From NCBI GenBank assembly GCA_017621955.1, contig JAGASB010000163.1:1-7347 (forward strand): a stretch of DNA of 7,347 nt, written 5' to 3'. The notes under the pieces are model-generated. The model saw nothing but the letters and a program-made list of their open reading frames with translations. It had not been told where the DNA came from and made no database searches. Shown here in pieces: positions 1 to 6,793 of the stretch; the first letter of the stretch is position 1, and each line of letters begins with the position of its first letter. This stretch comes from Clostridia bacterium (GTDB lineage Bacteria; Bacillota_A; Clostridia; Christensenellales; Borkfalkiaceae). A program made the position numbers and the translations under genes.

Positions 1-2112
1 CTATCAGATTTACTTGACGCTTTGGTTAGAATCAGTCCTGTTGAAATAATTTCTAATAATGAAGCGCAAGAAACGTTTAATAATTCACCGCTTGTTGTTC
101 ACGGTGTACTTCCACGCTTTCAAGCATTTACAGAAAGTGAGTTCAACTTAAACAATGCAATAAACACACTAAAATCACAGCTTAACGTTCTAACGCTTGA
201 CGCATTTGGCTTTTCGGACTGTGATGAGTGTGTATGCTCATCAGGTGCGCTTGTATCTTATCTGCACGAAACTCAAAAACACGCACTTATCAATATAAAT
301 AAAATTAAGCGTGAAAACACTGAAAAATTAATGATGCTTGATATTAACGCCATTCGCAATCTTGAACTTACAAAAACCTTGCGTGATGGAAAAAGATACG
401 GTTCATTGTTGTGGTTACTTGACAAAACCAAAACGAGCATGGGGGCAAGAAAACTCCAAAATCTTATACTTTCCCCCTTAAATGATATTGATAAAATAAA
501 TTATCGTTTAGACGGCGTGGAAAGTCTTTACAAAAATACTCTTATACGACAAAGTTTACAAAATTCCTTGTCGGCAGTAAAAGATATAGGAAGAATAACG
601 GGTAAGATTTCAAACGGAAATTTAACTGCAAAAGATTGTGTTTCTTTAAGAACTTCGCTTGAACTTTTACCCAATATTAAATTTCAACTTATAGGTATTG
701 ATGCGCAGTTTATTTGCGATATCGTCGATAATCTAAATGATTTTTCTAATACGGTAAATCTATTAAAAAATGCAATAGTTGACGAGCCGCCTAACAATAT
801 GAAAGACGGCGGATATATTAAAAACGGTTATAACACTGAACTTGACAATCTTCGTTCTATGGGCACAAACAGTAAGTCTATGATTGCCGAAATAGAAAAT
901 CGTGAGCGTGAAAATACAGGGATTAGAACTCTTAAAATAGGCTATAATAGAGTTTTTGGGTATTATATTGAAGTTACTAATTCATTTAAGGATAAGGTTC
1001 CTTATAATTACCTAAGACGTCAAACGTTAGCAAATGCTGAAAGATACGTTACAGAAGAACTTAAAGAACTTGAAGTGAAAATCTTGTCAAGTGATGAAAA
1101 GGCTTTACAGCTTGAAAACAAAATATTTACCACTATAAAAGAACATTTAATCAGCTTAATGAGCGAACTTCAAGCAACTGCCAATGCCATTGCCGACCTT
1201 GACGTGTTGTTGTCGCTTGCAAACGTTGCTAGGGAAAACAACTACGTTAGACCCGAAGTAATTGTGGAAAACGGTAAACTTGATATTGTTGACGGAAGAC
1301 ACCCGGTAGTTGAATCTATTTCAAAACAAAGATTTATTCCTAACGACTGTTTGCTTGACAACGACGAAAATCGAACTATGATTTTGACCGGGCCTAATAT
1401 GGCTGGTAAAAGTACGTATATGCGTCAAGTTGCTCTTATCACACTAATGGCGCATATCGGTTGCTTTGTCCCCGCAAAAAGTGCTCAAATACCTTTAACT
1501 GATAAGATATTTACTAGAATAGGTGCAAGTGATAATCTTATTTCCGACCAAAGCACTTTTATGGTGGAGATGTCAGAAATGGCAACAATATTAAACAATG
1601 CAACGTCAAGTAGTTTGCTTATTTTAGATGAGATAGGTCGTGGCACAAGCACGTTTGACGGGCTCAGTATTGCTTGGGCTGTCGTTGAATATATAACCAA
1701 CATGGTTAAGGCAAAAACAATGTTTGCAACACACTATCACGAGCTTACTGAACTTGAAGGACGTATTAACGGCATTAAGAACTATAAAGTTACGGTTAAA
1801 GAATTACAAGGTAGTATAGTTTTCTTGCGTAAAATTATGCGTGGTGGTGCAAATAAAAGCTTTGGTATCGAAGTTGCCGAACTTGCGGGCGTTGATAAAC
1901 TTGTAACAGAGCGTGCAAAAAAGATACTTAAAACGCTTGAAAAATCCGACATAACAAAGAAAAAAGATGATGATGTGGTAACTGCTGATAATCCTACGCC
2001 ATTATCCGAAGTGGAACGCATCCTTATTGATGTTGACGTTAATAATTTAACACCAATGCAAGCGTTTAATATTTTAATAGACCTTAACGAAAAAATCAAA
2101 GGTAAAAACTGA
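1..2112 (+). CDS. mutS: DNA mismatch repair protein MutS (5' truncated by window edge)
   Basis: MutS dimers bind mismatched or looped-out bases in the cytoplasm and use ATP to recruit MutL. The frame is open from base 1, and 703 codons are visible before TGA at 2110-2112. MutS proteins usually have about 850-880 residues, so roughly 150-170 N-terminal residues, including the Phe-X-Glu mismatch-reading motif, lie upstream. Numbering visible codons from 1, the order is connector, lever/clamp (LRDGKRYGSLLWLLDKTKTSMGARKL region), NYVRPEV and DGRHPVVE before the ATPase, Walker A GPNMAGKST (464-472), Walker B and signature DEIGRGTST (543-551), and switch ATHYHEL (576-582). The tail ends in the NNLTPMQAFNIL segment typical of the C-terminal helix-turn-helix dimerisation region. 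The TTG at 22 is not the start, because it falls within conserved sequence. The gene overlaps mutL by one base (TGATG). I see no internal damage. Confidence 0.97.
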   Translation, partial: LSDLLDALVRISPVEIISNNEAQETFNNSPLVVHGVLPRFQAFTESEFNLNNAINTLKSQLNVLTLDAFGFSDCDECVCSSGALVSYLHETQKHALININKIKRENTEKLMMLDINAIRNLELTKTLRDGKRYGSLLWLLDKTKTSMGARKLQNLILSPLNDIDKINYRLDGVESLYKNTLIRQSLQNSLSAVKDIGRITGKISNGNLTAKDCVSLRTSLELLPNIKFQLIGIDAQFICDIVDNLNDFSNTVNLLKNAIVDEPPNNMKDGGYIKNGYNTELDNLRSMGTNSKSMIAEIENRERENTGIRTLKIGYNRVFGYYIEVTNSFKDKVPYNYLRRQTLANAERYVTEELKELEVKILSSDEKALQLENKIFTTIKEHLISLMSELQATANAIADLDVLLSLANVARENNYVRPEVIVENGKLDIVDGRHPVVESISKQRFIPNDCLLDNDENRTMILTGPNMAGKSTYMRQVALITLMAHIGCFVPAKSAQIPLTDKIFTRIGASDNLISDQSTFMVEMSEMATILNNATSSSLLILDEIGRGTSTFDGLSIAWAVVEYITNMVKAKTMFATHYHELTELEGRINGIKNYKVTVKELQGSIVFLRKIMRGGANKSFGIEVAELAGVDKLVTERAKKILKTLEKSDITKKKDDDVVTADNPTPLSEVERILIDVDVNNLTPMQAFNILIDLNEKIKGKN

Positions 2113-3968
2113 TGAAAATTAATGTTTTAAGCAGTAAAATTTACAATAGAATAGCCGCAGGTGAAGTCGTAGAACGCCCGTTTTCGGTTGTAAAAGAGTT
2201 GGTTGAAAACTCTATCGATGCCGGTGCAACTAAAATTTCAATCGACATAGAAAACGGTGGTATATCTTCAATAGTTATAACTGACAACGGACACGGTATT
2301 GAGCGCTCTGAACTAAAAAAAGCCTTAATGCCACACGCAACAAGTAAGATTTCAACACTAAAAGACCTTGACAATATAGTTTCTTTGGGGTTTAGGGGTG
2401 AAGCACTTGCGAGTATTGCCTCCGTTTCAAAATTGACTATTTGCTCTAAACCAAAAAACCAAGAAATTGGCGCACAAATTTTTTCAGATGGTGGAGAATC
2501 GGGCGACGTTACAGATTGCGCTACACTTGACGGAACGGAAATTTCTGTAAAAAATTTATTTTTTAACACACCTGTAAGAGAAAAGTTTTTACACTCTGAG
2601 CGTTCGGAAGAAAGTGAAATTTCATCAACGGTCGCAAGGTTTATTCTTGGCAATCCTGATATTTCATTTAAATACACTGCCGATAATAAAGTTATATACA
2701 ACTCTTACGGCGATGGATTTAAGTCTGCCATGGCTTGCGTGTATGGTATTGACGTAATTGATAATTGTTTTTACATTGACACCGAAAAAAATGGTATAAA
2801 AATCCAAGGTTACGTCGGTAAACACCATTTTACAAAGGGGAATAGAAGTTATCAAACCACGTTTATTAACGGCAGATACGTTGTTAATCAAACTGTTGCT
2901 TCTTCAATAAACAACGCATATTCATCATATTTAATGAAAAGACAATATCCGTTTTACGTTCTAAATTTAACTATGCCGACTGAAATAGTAGACGTAAACG
3001 TTCATCCAAATAAATTAGACGTAAGATTTATTAATAATCAAATTATTTACGGCTCACTATACTCCATAGTTTCAAAAGTGCTAGATGGCACAAGTGAGGC
3101 CGTTAATATAATTGTGCAAGAAAATACTGATAAAGCAATACAAGATTATACCACACACAAATCATTTGAAAGTGTAGAAGATTCACATAAAAAAAGTAAG
3201 TTTGAGCCACTAATTTTTAATGATAGTGCAGTAAAATCTAATTCAATAAAATTTGATGAAGAAAAAATATTAGAGTCAAAGTCAAACAAAAAGGTTGTTG
3301 ATATATTTGCCGAAAACAAATTATACTTAGAAAGCTTGGCTAAAAAACAACAGCAAGAGGCTAGCGTTGTTTTGCAAGAACAAATTTCGGTTGTAAAAGA
3401 ATTAAATTATATTGGACAAGCATTAAATACATATTTAATTTTCGATGACGGGGTTGATATATATATCGCCGACCAACACGCCGCACACGAGCGTATTCTA
3501 TTTGACAAACTTAACAATTCTCTGAAAAACGCAGAGATTGCAAAGCAGCCTTTATTGTTACCTTTTGTGTTAAACGTAAATAACGAAGAATACGCATTTT
3601 TAACCGAAAAGACCAATTTGCTAAACGAAATGGGGATTGAAATTGCTGAATTTGGCAGAAATGCTTTTAAGGTATCAGCTGTTCCTGCTTTTTTAACAGA
3701 AATCAATCTACAAAAGTTCTTTAACGATGTTTTAAGCGACCTTAATACGTTAAAAAACCTATCCGTGAATGAGCTTCTAATGGAAAAACTTGCTCAAACA
3801 GCGTGTAAAGCGGCAATAAAGTCGGGCGATAGATTAACTGAGTTTGAAATAAAGACTCTTCGTGATAAACTTAAAGAAAATATTGGATTAAAATGTCCTC
3901 ACGGCAGACCTGTTGCAATTAAAATAACTAGAACGGAAATTGATAAATGGTTCAAACGAATAGTATAG
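2112..3968 (+). CDS. mutL: DNA mismatch repair endonuclease MutL
   Basis: MutL couples mismatch recognition by MutS to strand removal. In bacteria without MutH it nicks DNA itself. The 618 residues are a usual length. The N-terminal GHL ATPase has Glu29 (same number as in E. coli), VENSIDAGAT (31-40), DNGHGI (58-63), SKI...LGFRGEALASI (78-102) and GTEISVKNLFFNTPVR (141-156). VNVHPNKLDVRF (295-306) closes the transducer domain. A Lys/Glu-rich linker spans about 330-425. The C-terminal nuclease domain has DQHAAHERILFD (453-464), ACK (564-566), CPHGRP (595-600) and terminal FKR, the zinc-binding endonuclease set, plus QPLLLPFVL (479-487), where the clamp-binding motif usually lies. The last acid of the DQHA(X)2E(X)4E motif is Asp464 instead of Glu. 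The start ATG overlaps the mutS stop and has AAAGG nine bases upstream. The 3' end overlaps miaA by 22 bases. Confidence 0.98.
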   Translation: MKINVLSSKIYNRIAAGEVVERPFSVVKELVENSIDAGATKISIDIENGGISSIVITDNGHGIERSELKKALMPHATSKISTLKDLDNIVSLGFRGEALASIASVSKLTICSKPKNQEIGAQIFSDGGESGDVTDCATLDGTEISVKNLFFNTPVREKFLHSERSEESEISSTVARFILGNPDISFKYTADNKVIYNSYGDGFKSAMACVYGIDVIDNCFYIDTEKNGIKIQGYVGKHHFTKGNRSYQTTFINGRYVVNQTVASSINNAYSSYLMKRQYPFYVLNLTMPTEIVDVNVHPNKLDVRFINNQIIYGSLYSIVSKVLDGTSEAVNIIVQENTDKAIQDYTTHKSFESVEDSHKKSKFEPLIFNDSAVKSNSIKFDEEKILESKSNKKVVDIFAENKLYLESLAKKQQQEASVVLQEQISVVKELNYIGQALNTYLIFDDGVDIYIADQHAAHERILFDKLNNSLKNAEIAKQPLLLPFVLNVNNEEYAFLTEKTNLLNEMGIEIAEFGRNAFKVSAVPAFLTEINLQKFFNDVLSDLNTLKNLSVNELLMEKLAQTACKAAIKSGDRLTEFEIKTLRDKLKENIGLKCPHGRPVAIKITRTEIDKWFKRIV

Positions 3969-4870
3969 ATAAAAAAATAATCATTATTTGTGGTCCTACG
4001 GCTTCTGGAAAAACCGCTCTTGCGGTAGAGTGTGCAAAACTTCTTAATAGTGAAGTAATTTCTGCCGATTCTATGTATATTTATAAAGGATTAAATATAG
4101 GGACGGCAAAGCCAACCGTAGAAGAAATGCAAGGCGTTAAACATCACGTTATAGACGTTGTTGAACCTAGTGAAACTTTTACCGTAAGCGACTATAAAAA
4201 TATTGCAAAACCTATTATCGACAATTTAATAAGCCAAAATAAAATTCCGATAATTTGTGGCGGAACGGGTTTTTATATAAATTCTATTTTATATGACTTG
4301 TCGTACGGAAACGGGCAAGGCAATCCTGAAATTCGTGAAAAATACAAGACACTTGCCATAGAACACGGTAATCAGTTCGTTTATGACATACTTCAAAAAT
4401 ACGACCCAGAGTCTGCAAAAAAGCTTCACTTTAACGACCTAAAAAGAGTAATTAGAGCACTTGAAATTTACGAAAGTGGAATAAAAAAATCCGATATATG
4501 TGACGAGCTTAAACCAAACTATAATTATAGCGCTTACTCAGTTGATTACGATAGAGAAACTTTATATTATAGAATAAATAAAAGAGTTGATTTGATGGTC
4601 AATTTCGGGTTAATCGATGAAATTAAATCACTTTTAGATAGTGGGATTAATAAAGATAATCAATGTATGCAAGCGATAGGATACAAAGAAATCTTGGATT
4701 TTTTGGACGGGAATTGCAATCTTGCCCAAGCGATTGAAACTATTAAATTAAATACCCGACATTATGCAAAACGACAAATTACATTTTTTAAGAAATTGTC
4801 AGTTGAAAAACTTGCCGTTAAAAGCCCACAAGATATGGCAAAATATATCGTTCAAGGATTAAAATTATGA
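3947..4870 (+). CDS. miaA: tRNA dimethylallyltransferase MiaA
   Basis: MiaA transfers a dimethylallyl group from DMAPP to N6 of adenine 37 in tRNAs that read codons starting with U, which stabilises codon-anticodon pairing. The 307 residues match the family length. Visible motifs are the P-loop GPTASGKT (16-23), DSMYIYKGLNIGTAKPT (41-57), the DYKNIAKPII helix (82-91), GGTGFYI (105-111), KRVIRALEIYESG (166-178), QAIGYKEILDF (242-252) and NTRHYAKRQITFFKKL (269-284). The last motif has Phe where many homologues have Trp. This ATG is the first in frame and lies 22 bases inside mutL. I see no strong Shine-Dalgarno sequence before it, so translation probably depends on ribosomes arriving from mutL. 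The stop overlaps the next start as ATGA. The mutS-mutL-miaA order is common in Bacillota. Confidence 0.97.
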   Translation: MVQTNSIDKKIIIICGPTASGKTALAVECAKLLNSEVISADSMYIYKGLNIGTAKPTVEEMQGVKHHVIDVVEPSETFTVSDYKNIAKPIIDNLISQNKIPIICGGTGFYINSILYDLSYGNGQGNPEIREKYKTLAIEHGNQFVYDILQKYDPESAKKLHFNDLKRVIRALEIYESGIKKSDICDELKPNYNYSAYSVDYDRETLYYRINKRVDLMVNFGLIDEIKSLLDSGINKDNQCMQAIGYKEILDFLDGNCNLAQAIETIKLNTRHYAKRQITFFKKLSVEKLAVKSPQDMAKYIVQGLKL

Positions 4871-6078
4871 TAGACGAACAACTTATTAAATCGTGCGAAA
4901 ATAAACTTCAAGACAAGTTTGCTTTCTTTGAAGACGTTGCACTTTTCAACCAAGAAAAAGTACTAAATGCGTTTAAGGATAATAGATTGGCGTTAAGACA
5001 CTTTGCTTCAACTACCGGCTACGGATATGGTGACGAAGGTAGGGAAGCATTAAACAAAGTCGTTGCACAAATTTTTAACGCCGACCAAGCAATTTGTTCA
5101 CCAAACATCGTTTCAGGCACACACGCATTATCTCTATGTTTATTTGGCGTGTTGATGCCAGGCGATAGTGCGCTTTGCATTACAGGAACGCCGTACGATA
5201 CCTTGCGTGACGTTATATACGGCGAAAATATTGGTTCGTTAAAAGATTATAATGTAAAATTTACTTGTATCGAACTTAAAGATGATAAAATTGATAAAGA
5301 AGTTATTTGTAAATACTTTAAAAATAACAAAATGCCCAAAATGGTATATTTGCAGCGTTCACGTGGTTATGAATGGCGAAATGCGCTTTCTATCAGCGAA
5401 ATAGAAAATGCAGTATCGTTTATTAAATCGTTAGGATTTGACGGCTGTATTATGCTAGATAACTGCTATGGCGAATTTATGGAAAAGCGTGAAGCTATTG
5501 AAGTTGGCGTTAATCTTGCAGCAGGTTCACTAATCAAAAACTTAGGCGGTGGAATTGCTCCTACGGGCGGATATATCGTTGGTAGTGAAAAATACGTCAA
5601 TATGGTTCAAAACAGGCTTACTGCGCCATCTATCGGTGGAGAAGTTGGCTCATACGTTGGCGGATACCAACTATTCTTTCAAGGCTTATTTACAGCACCA
5701 CATACTGTATTGCAAGCAGTAAAAGGGTCATTGTTGTTTGGCGCAGTGTTAAATGAGTTAGGGTATGAGACTTCACCATCTATTGATAGTATTCCAAGCG
5801 ACGTTATCCGTGCAATAAAATTTGGCAACGAAAAAGATTTAATATCGTTTATCCAAACCATACAAAAAAATTCGCCGATTGATAGCCACGTTGATGCACT
5901 TCCTTGGGCAATGCCAGGATATGAAAATGAAGTCATTATGGCTGCTGGGTGTTTTGTTCAAGGTGCTTCTATTGAACTTTCTGCCGATGCGCCAATAAAG
6001 CCACCGTATATAGCATATATGCAAGGCGGTTTGACTTACGAACATTGCAAAATAGCGCTAAAAAATCTTAAACTGTAA
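4867..6078 (+). CDS. PLP-dependent methionine gamma-lyase-like / aluminium-resistance family protein
   Basis: This is a fold-type I pyridoxal-phosphate enzyme of the family annotated as 'methionine gamma-lyase family' or 'aluminium resistance protein' (B. subtilis YnbB type). The physiological substrate of the family is not well established; a C-S lyase role is inferred. At 403 residues it is near the family's usual size. The signature FASTTGYGYGDEGREALNKV (46-65) opens the catalytic core. SGTHAL (83-88) is in the place of the phosphate cradle. MLDNCYGEF (196-204) supplies Asp198, expected to contact the PLP ring. SLIKNLGGGIAPTGGYIVG (221-239) holds Lys224, the likely Schiff-base lysine. The C-terminal half includes the family-typical PSIGGEVGSY, QGLFTAPHTV and HVDALPWAMPGYE segments. 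Translation starts at ATGA overlapping the miaA stop, with AAGGA eight bases upstream. It is the last gene of the operon and converges on lexA. Confidence 0.93.
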   Translation: MIDEQLIKSCENKLQDKFAFFEDVALFNQEKVLNAFKDNRLALRHFASTTGYGYGDEGREALNKVVAQIFNADQAICSPNIVSGTHALSLCLFGVLMPGDSALCITGTPYDTLRDVIYGENIGSLKDYNVKFTCIELKDDKIDKEVICKYFKNNKMPKMVYLQRSRGYEWRNALSISEIENAVSFIKSLGFDGCIMLDNCYGEFMEKREAIEVGVNLAAGSLIKNLGGGIAPTGGYIVGSEKYVNMVQNRLTAPSIGGEVGSYVGGYQLFFQGLFTAPHTVLQAVKGSLLFGAVLNELGYETSPSIDSIPSDVIRAIKFGNEKDLISFIQTIQKNSPIDSHVDALPWAMPGYENEVIMAAGCFVQGASIELSADAPIKPPYIAYMQGGLTYEHCKIALKNLKL

Positions 6079-6080
6079 AA

Positions 6081-6106
6081 TAAAAGACTTCCTTTGAAGT
6101 CTTTTA
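6081..6106. terminator. Shared bidirectional terminator between the operon and lexA
   Basis: TAAAAGACTTC (6081-6091) and GAAGTCTTTTA (6096-6106) are perfect reverse complements. They form an 11-bp stem with a four-base loop. Each arm starts with A and ends with T on its own strand, so a U-run follows the stem in both directions. It begins two bases after the upstream stop codon and directly abuts the lexA stop at 6107-6109, so one element probably serves both convergent genes. The stem is AT-rich, so efficiency may be moderate. Confidence 0.88.
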
Positions 6107-6700
6107 TCAAAATTTTCTCATTAAACCCTTAACTACACCAAGAACGATTACATTGTCAAAAATCATATCTTTAAGAGTGTCGTTTTCGGGGTGAAGAATC
6201 ACTTTGCCGTTTCGCTTAAACAAACGTTTAACGGTAGCACCATCTTCAACTAGGGCGACAACAATATCGCCATTATTTGCATTATTTTGCTGATTAACGA
6301 TAATTATATCGTTTTCATATATGCCAGCGTTAATCATACTGTCGCCTTGAACTCTTAAAGCAAATTCCGTTCCACCCGTATTAAATTCATCGGGGAGAGG
6401 GTAATACCCTTCAAGGTTTTCAACGGCAAATATAGGTGCGCCCGCACGGACAGTACCGACTAATGGAATACTTTTATAATCGGATTTTCGGTTTGAAACC
6501 GTTATTGCACGTTTTTTAAGCGGTGATTTATCAAGTAATCCACGGGCTTTAAGTTTTTCTATATAAGAATAAGCCGTTGCCGTTGATTTTATGTTTAATT
6601 TGGAACAAATTTCCCTTACAGATGGCGGAAAACCGTTGTCCGAAATAAAATCTATGGTAAAATTATACACCTTATCAAGTTTTTCATCTATCTTTTTCAT
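6107..6700 (-). CDS. lexA: SOS response transcriptional repressor LexA
   Basis: LexA represses DNA-damage genes until RecA filaments trigger its self-cleavage. The 197 residues fit the family. The N-terminal winged helix has GFPPSVREICSKL (23-35) and a recognition helix STATAYSYIEKLKARGLL (39-56). The C-terminal peptidase has the Ala86-Gly87 scissile bond in RAGAP, nucleophile Ser121 in GDSM and general base Lys158 in ATVKRL. I chose ATG at 6700 because it leaves 22 residues before GFPPSVRE, close to the 23 of B. subtilis LexA. The in-frame extension up to 6736 would lie inside the promoter. No Shine-Dalgarno precedes this ATG. The recognition helix lacks the STVHxHL pattern I associate with Bacillus-type LexA, having TAYSYI instead. 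The gene is divergent from the cysteine-rich gene and convergent with the operon. Confidence 0.97.
   Translation of the reverse strand: MKKIDEKLDKVYNFTIDFISDNGFPPSVREICSKLNIKSTATAYSYIEKLKARGLLDKSPLKKRAITVSNRKSDYKSIPLVGTVRAGAPIFAVENLEGYYPLPDEFNTGGTEFALRVQGDSMINAGIYENDIIIVNQQNNANNGDIVVALVEDGATVKRLFKRNGKVILHPENDTLKDMIFDNVIVLGVVKGLMRKF
6216..6231. repeat. Intragenic copy of the LexA-box core
   Basis: TTAAAC-AAAC-GTTTAA is a perfect 6-4-6 inverted repeat inside lexA. Its central 12 bases, AAACAAACGTTT (6218-6229), are identical to the core of the dyad in the lexA promoter region (6735-6746), including the spacer. On the coding strand it spans Val157-Lys158-Arg159-Leu160-Phe161-Lys162, with the catalytic Lys158 codon in one half-site. 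It could be a second LexA binding site, or a coincidence forced by a conserved VKRLFK stretch in an AT-rich gene. Confidence 0.4.
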
Positions 6701-6706
6701 AGATAT

Positions 6707-6736
6707 ATAATAACATACAAAAAAACAAAAAGTCAA
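6707..6736 (-). promoter_or_regulatory. lexA promoter, giving a near-leaderless transcript
   Basis: Read on the minus strand, TTGACT (6736-6731) is a five-of-six match to the -35 consensus. TATTAT (6712-6707) is a five-of-six match to the -10 and is preceded by TG one base away (6715-6714), forming an extended -10. The spacer is 18 bases. Transcription starting about seven bases after the -10 would begin at or within two bases of the lexA ATG at 6700. This agrees with the absence of any Shine-Dalgarno sequence. The -35 overlaps the LexA-box-like dyad, which would let LexA repress its own gene. Confidence 0.72.
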
Positions 6737-6747
6737 ACAAACGTTTG
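6734..6747. promoter_or_regulatory. Probable LexA (SOS) operator
   Basis: CAAAC-AAAC-GTTTG is a perfect 5-4-5 inverted repeat. It matches 12 of 14 positions of the B. subtilis LexA/DinR box as I recall it (CGAACRNRYGTTYC); the outer G of the GAAC half and the final C differ. It overlaps the first bases of the lexA -35 and lies 46 bases upstream of the divergent cysteine-rich gene, so one LexA dimer could control both. The longer dyad ACAAACGTTTGT (6737-6748) is also perfect but has a different centre. Binding is inferred from position and resemblance. Confidence 0.72.
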
Positions 6748-6756
6748 TATTTTTTG

Positions 6757-6762
6757 TTTAAT
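6757..6762 (+). promoter_or_regulatory. Possible -10 element for the cysteine-rich gene
   Basis: TTTAAT is one base away from TATAAT and would place transcription near 6769, giving a leader of about 25 bases that carries the ribosome binding site. No acceptable -35 is seen 16-18 bases upstream. The corresponding position is occupied by the LexA-box-like dyad. The call is weak and rests on spacing to the gene. Confidence 0.3.
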
Positions 6763-6780
6763 TTTAGGAAATTTTGTCGA

Positions 6781-6787
6781 AAAGGAG
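6781..6787 (+). promoter_or_regulatory. Strong ribosome binding site that sets the start of the cysteine-rich gene
   Basis: AAAGGAG lies six bases before the ATG at 6794 and is among the best Shine-Dalgarno matches in the window. It is the main reason to treat the short reading frame behind it as a translated gene. Confidence 0.85.
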
Positions 6788-6793
6788 AATATT

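Noticed and set aside
69..80. AAGAAACGTTTA near the window start as another LexA box
   Set aside because: Only one half (AAACGTTT core) matches; the outer AAAC half is missing and it lies within mutS codons.
1782..2099. 105-aa minus-strand frame inside mutS
   Set aside because: Antisense to conserved MutS sequence, low-complexity Ser-rich product, no ribosome binding site judged convincing.
22..2112. TTG at 22 as the mutS start
   Set aside because: The frame stays open to base 1 and the upstream codons (LSDLLDA) continue the conserved MutS sequence; the true start is outside the window.
2141..2701. 186-aa minus-strand reading frame inside mutL
   Set aside because: It is antisense to conserved MutL ATPase codons and shows no recognisable motif; a shadow frame.
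2991..3005. GTAAACGTTC in mutL as a LexA box
   Set aside because: Only one half-site matches and it encodes the conserved VNVHP motif.
6701..6736. A 12-residue N-terminal extension of LexA (MTFCFFVCYYIS)
   Set aside because: It lies across the predicted -35/-10, has no ribosome binding site, and would make LexA longer than the usual spacing to the GFPPSVRE helix.
6701..6793. A small RNA or riboswitch in the lexA upstream gap
   Set aside because: The 93 bases are explained by the promoter, operator dyad and ribosome binding site; no further structured element or terminator is seen.
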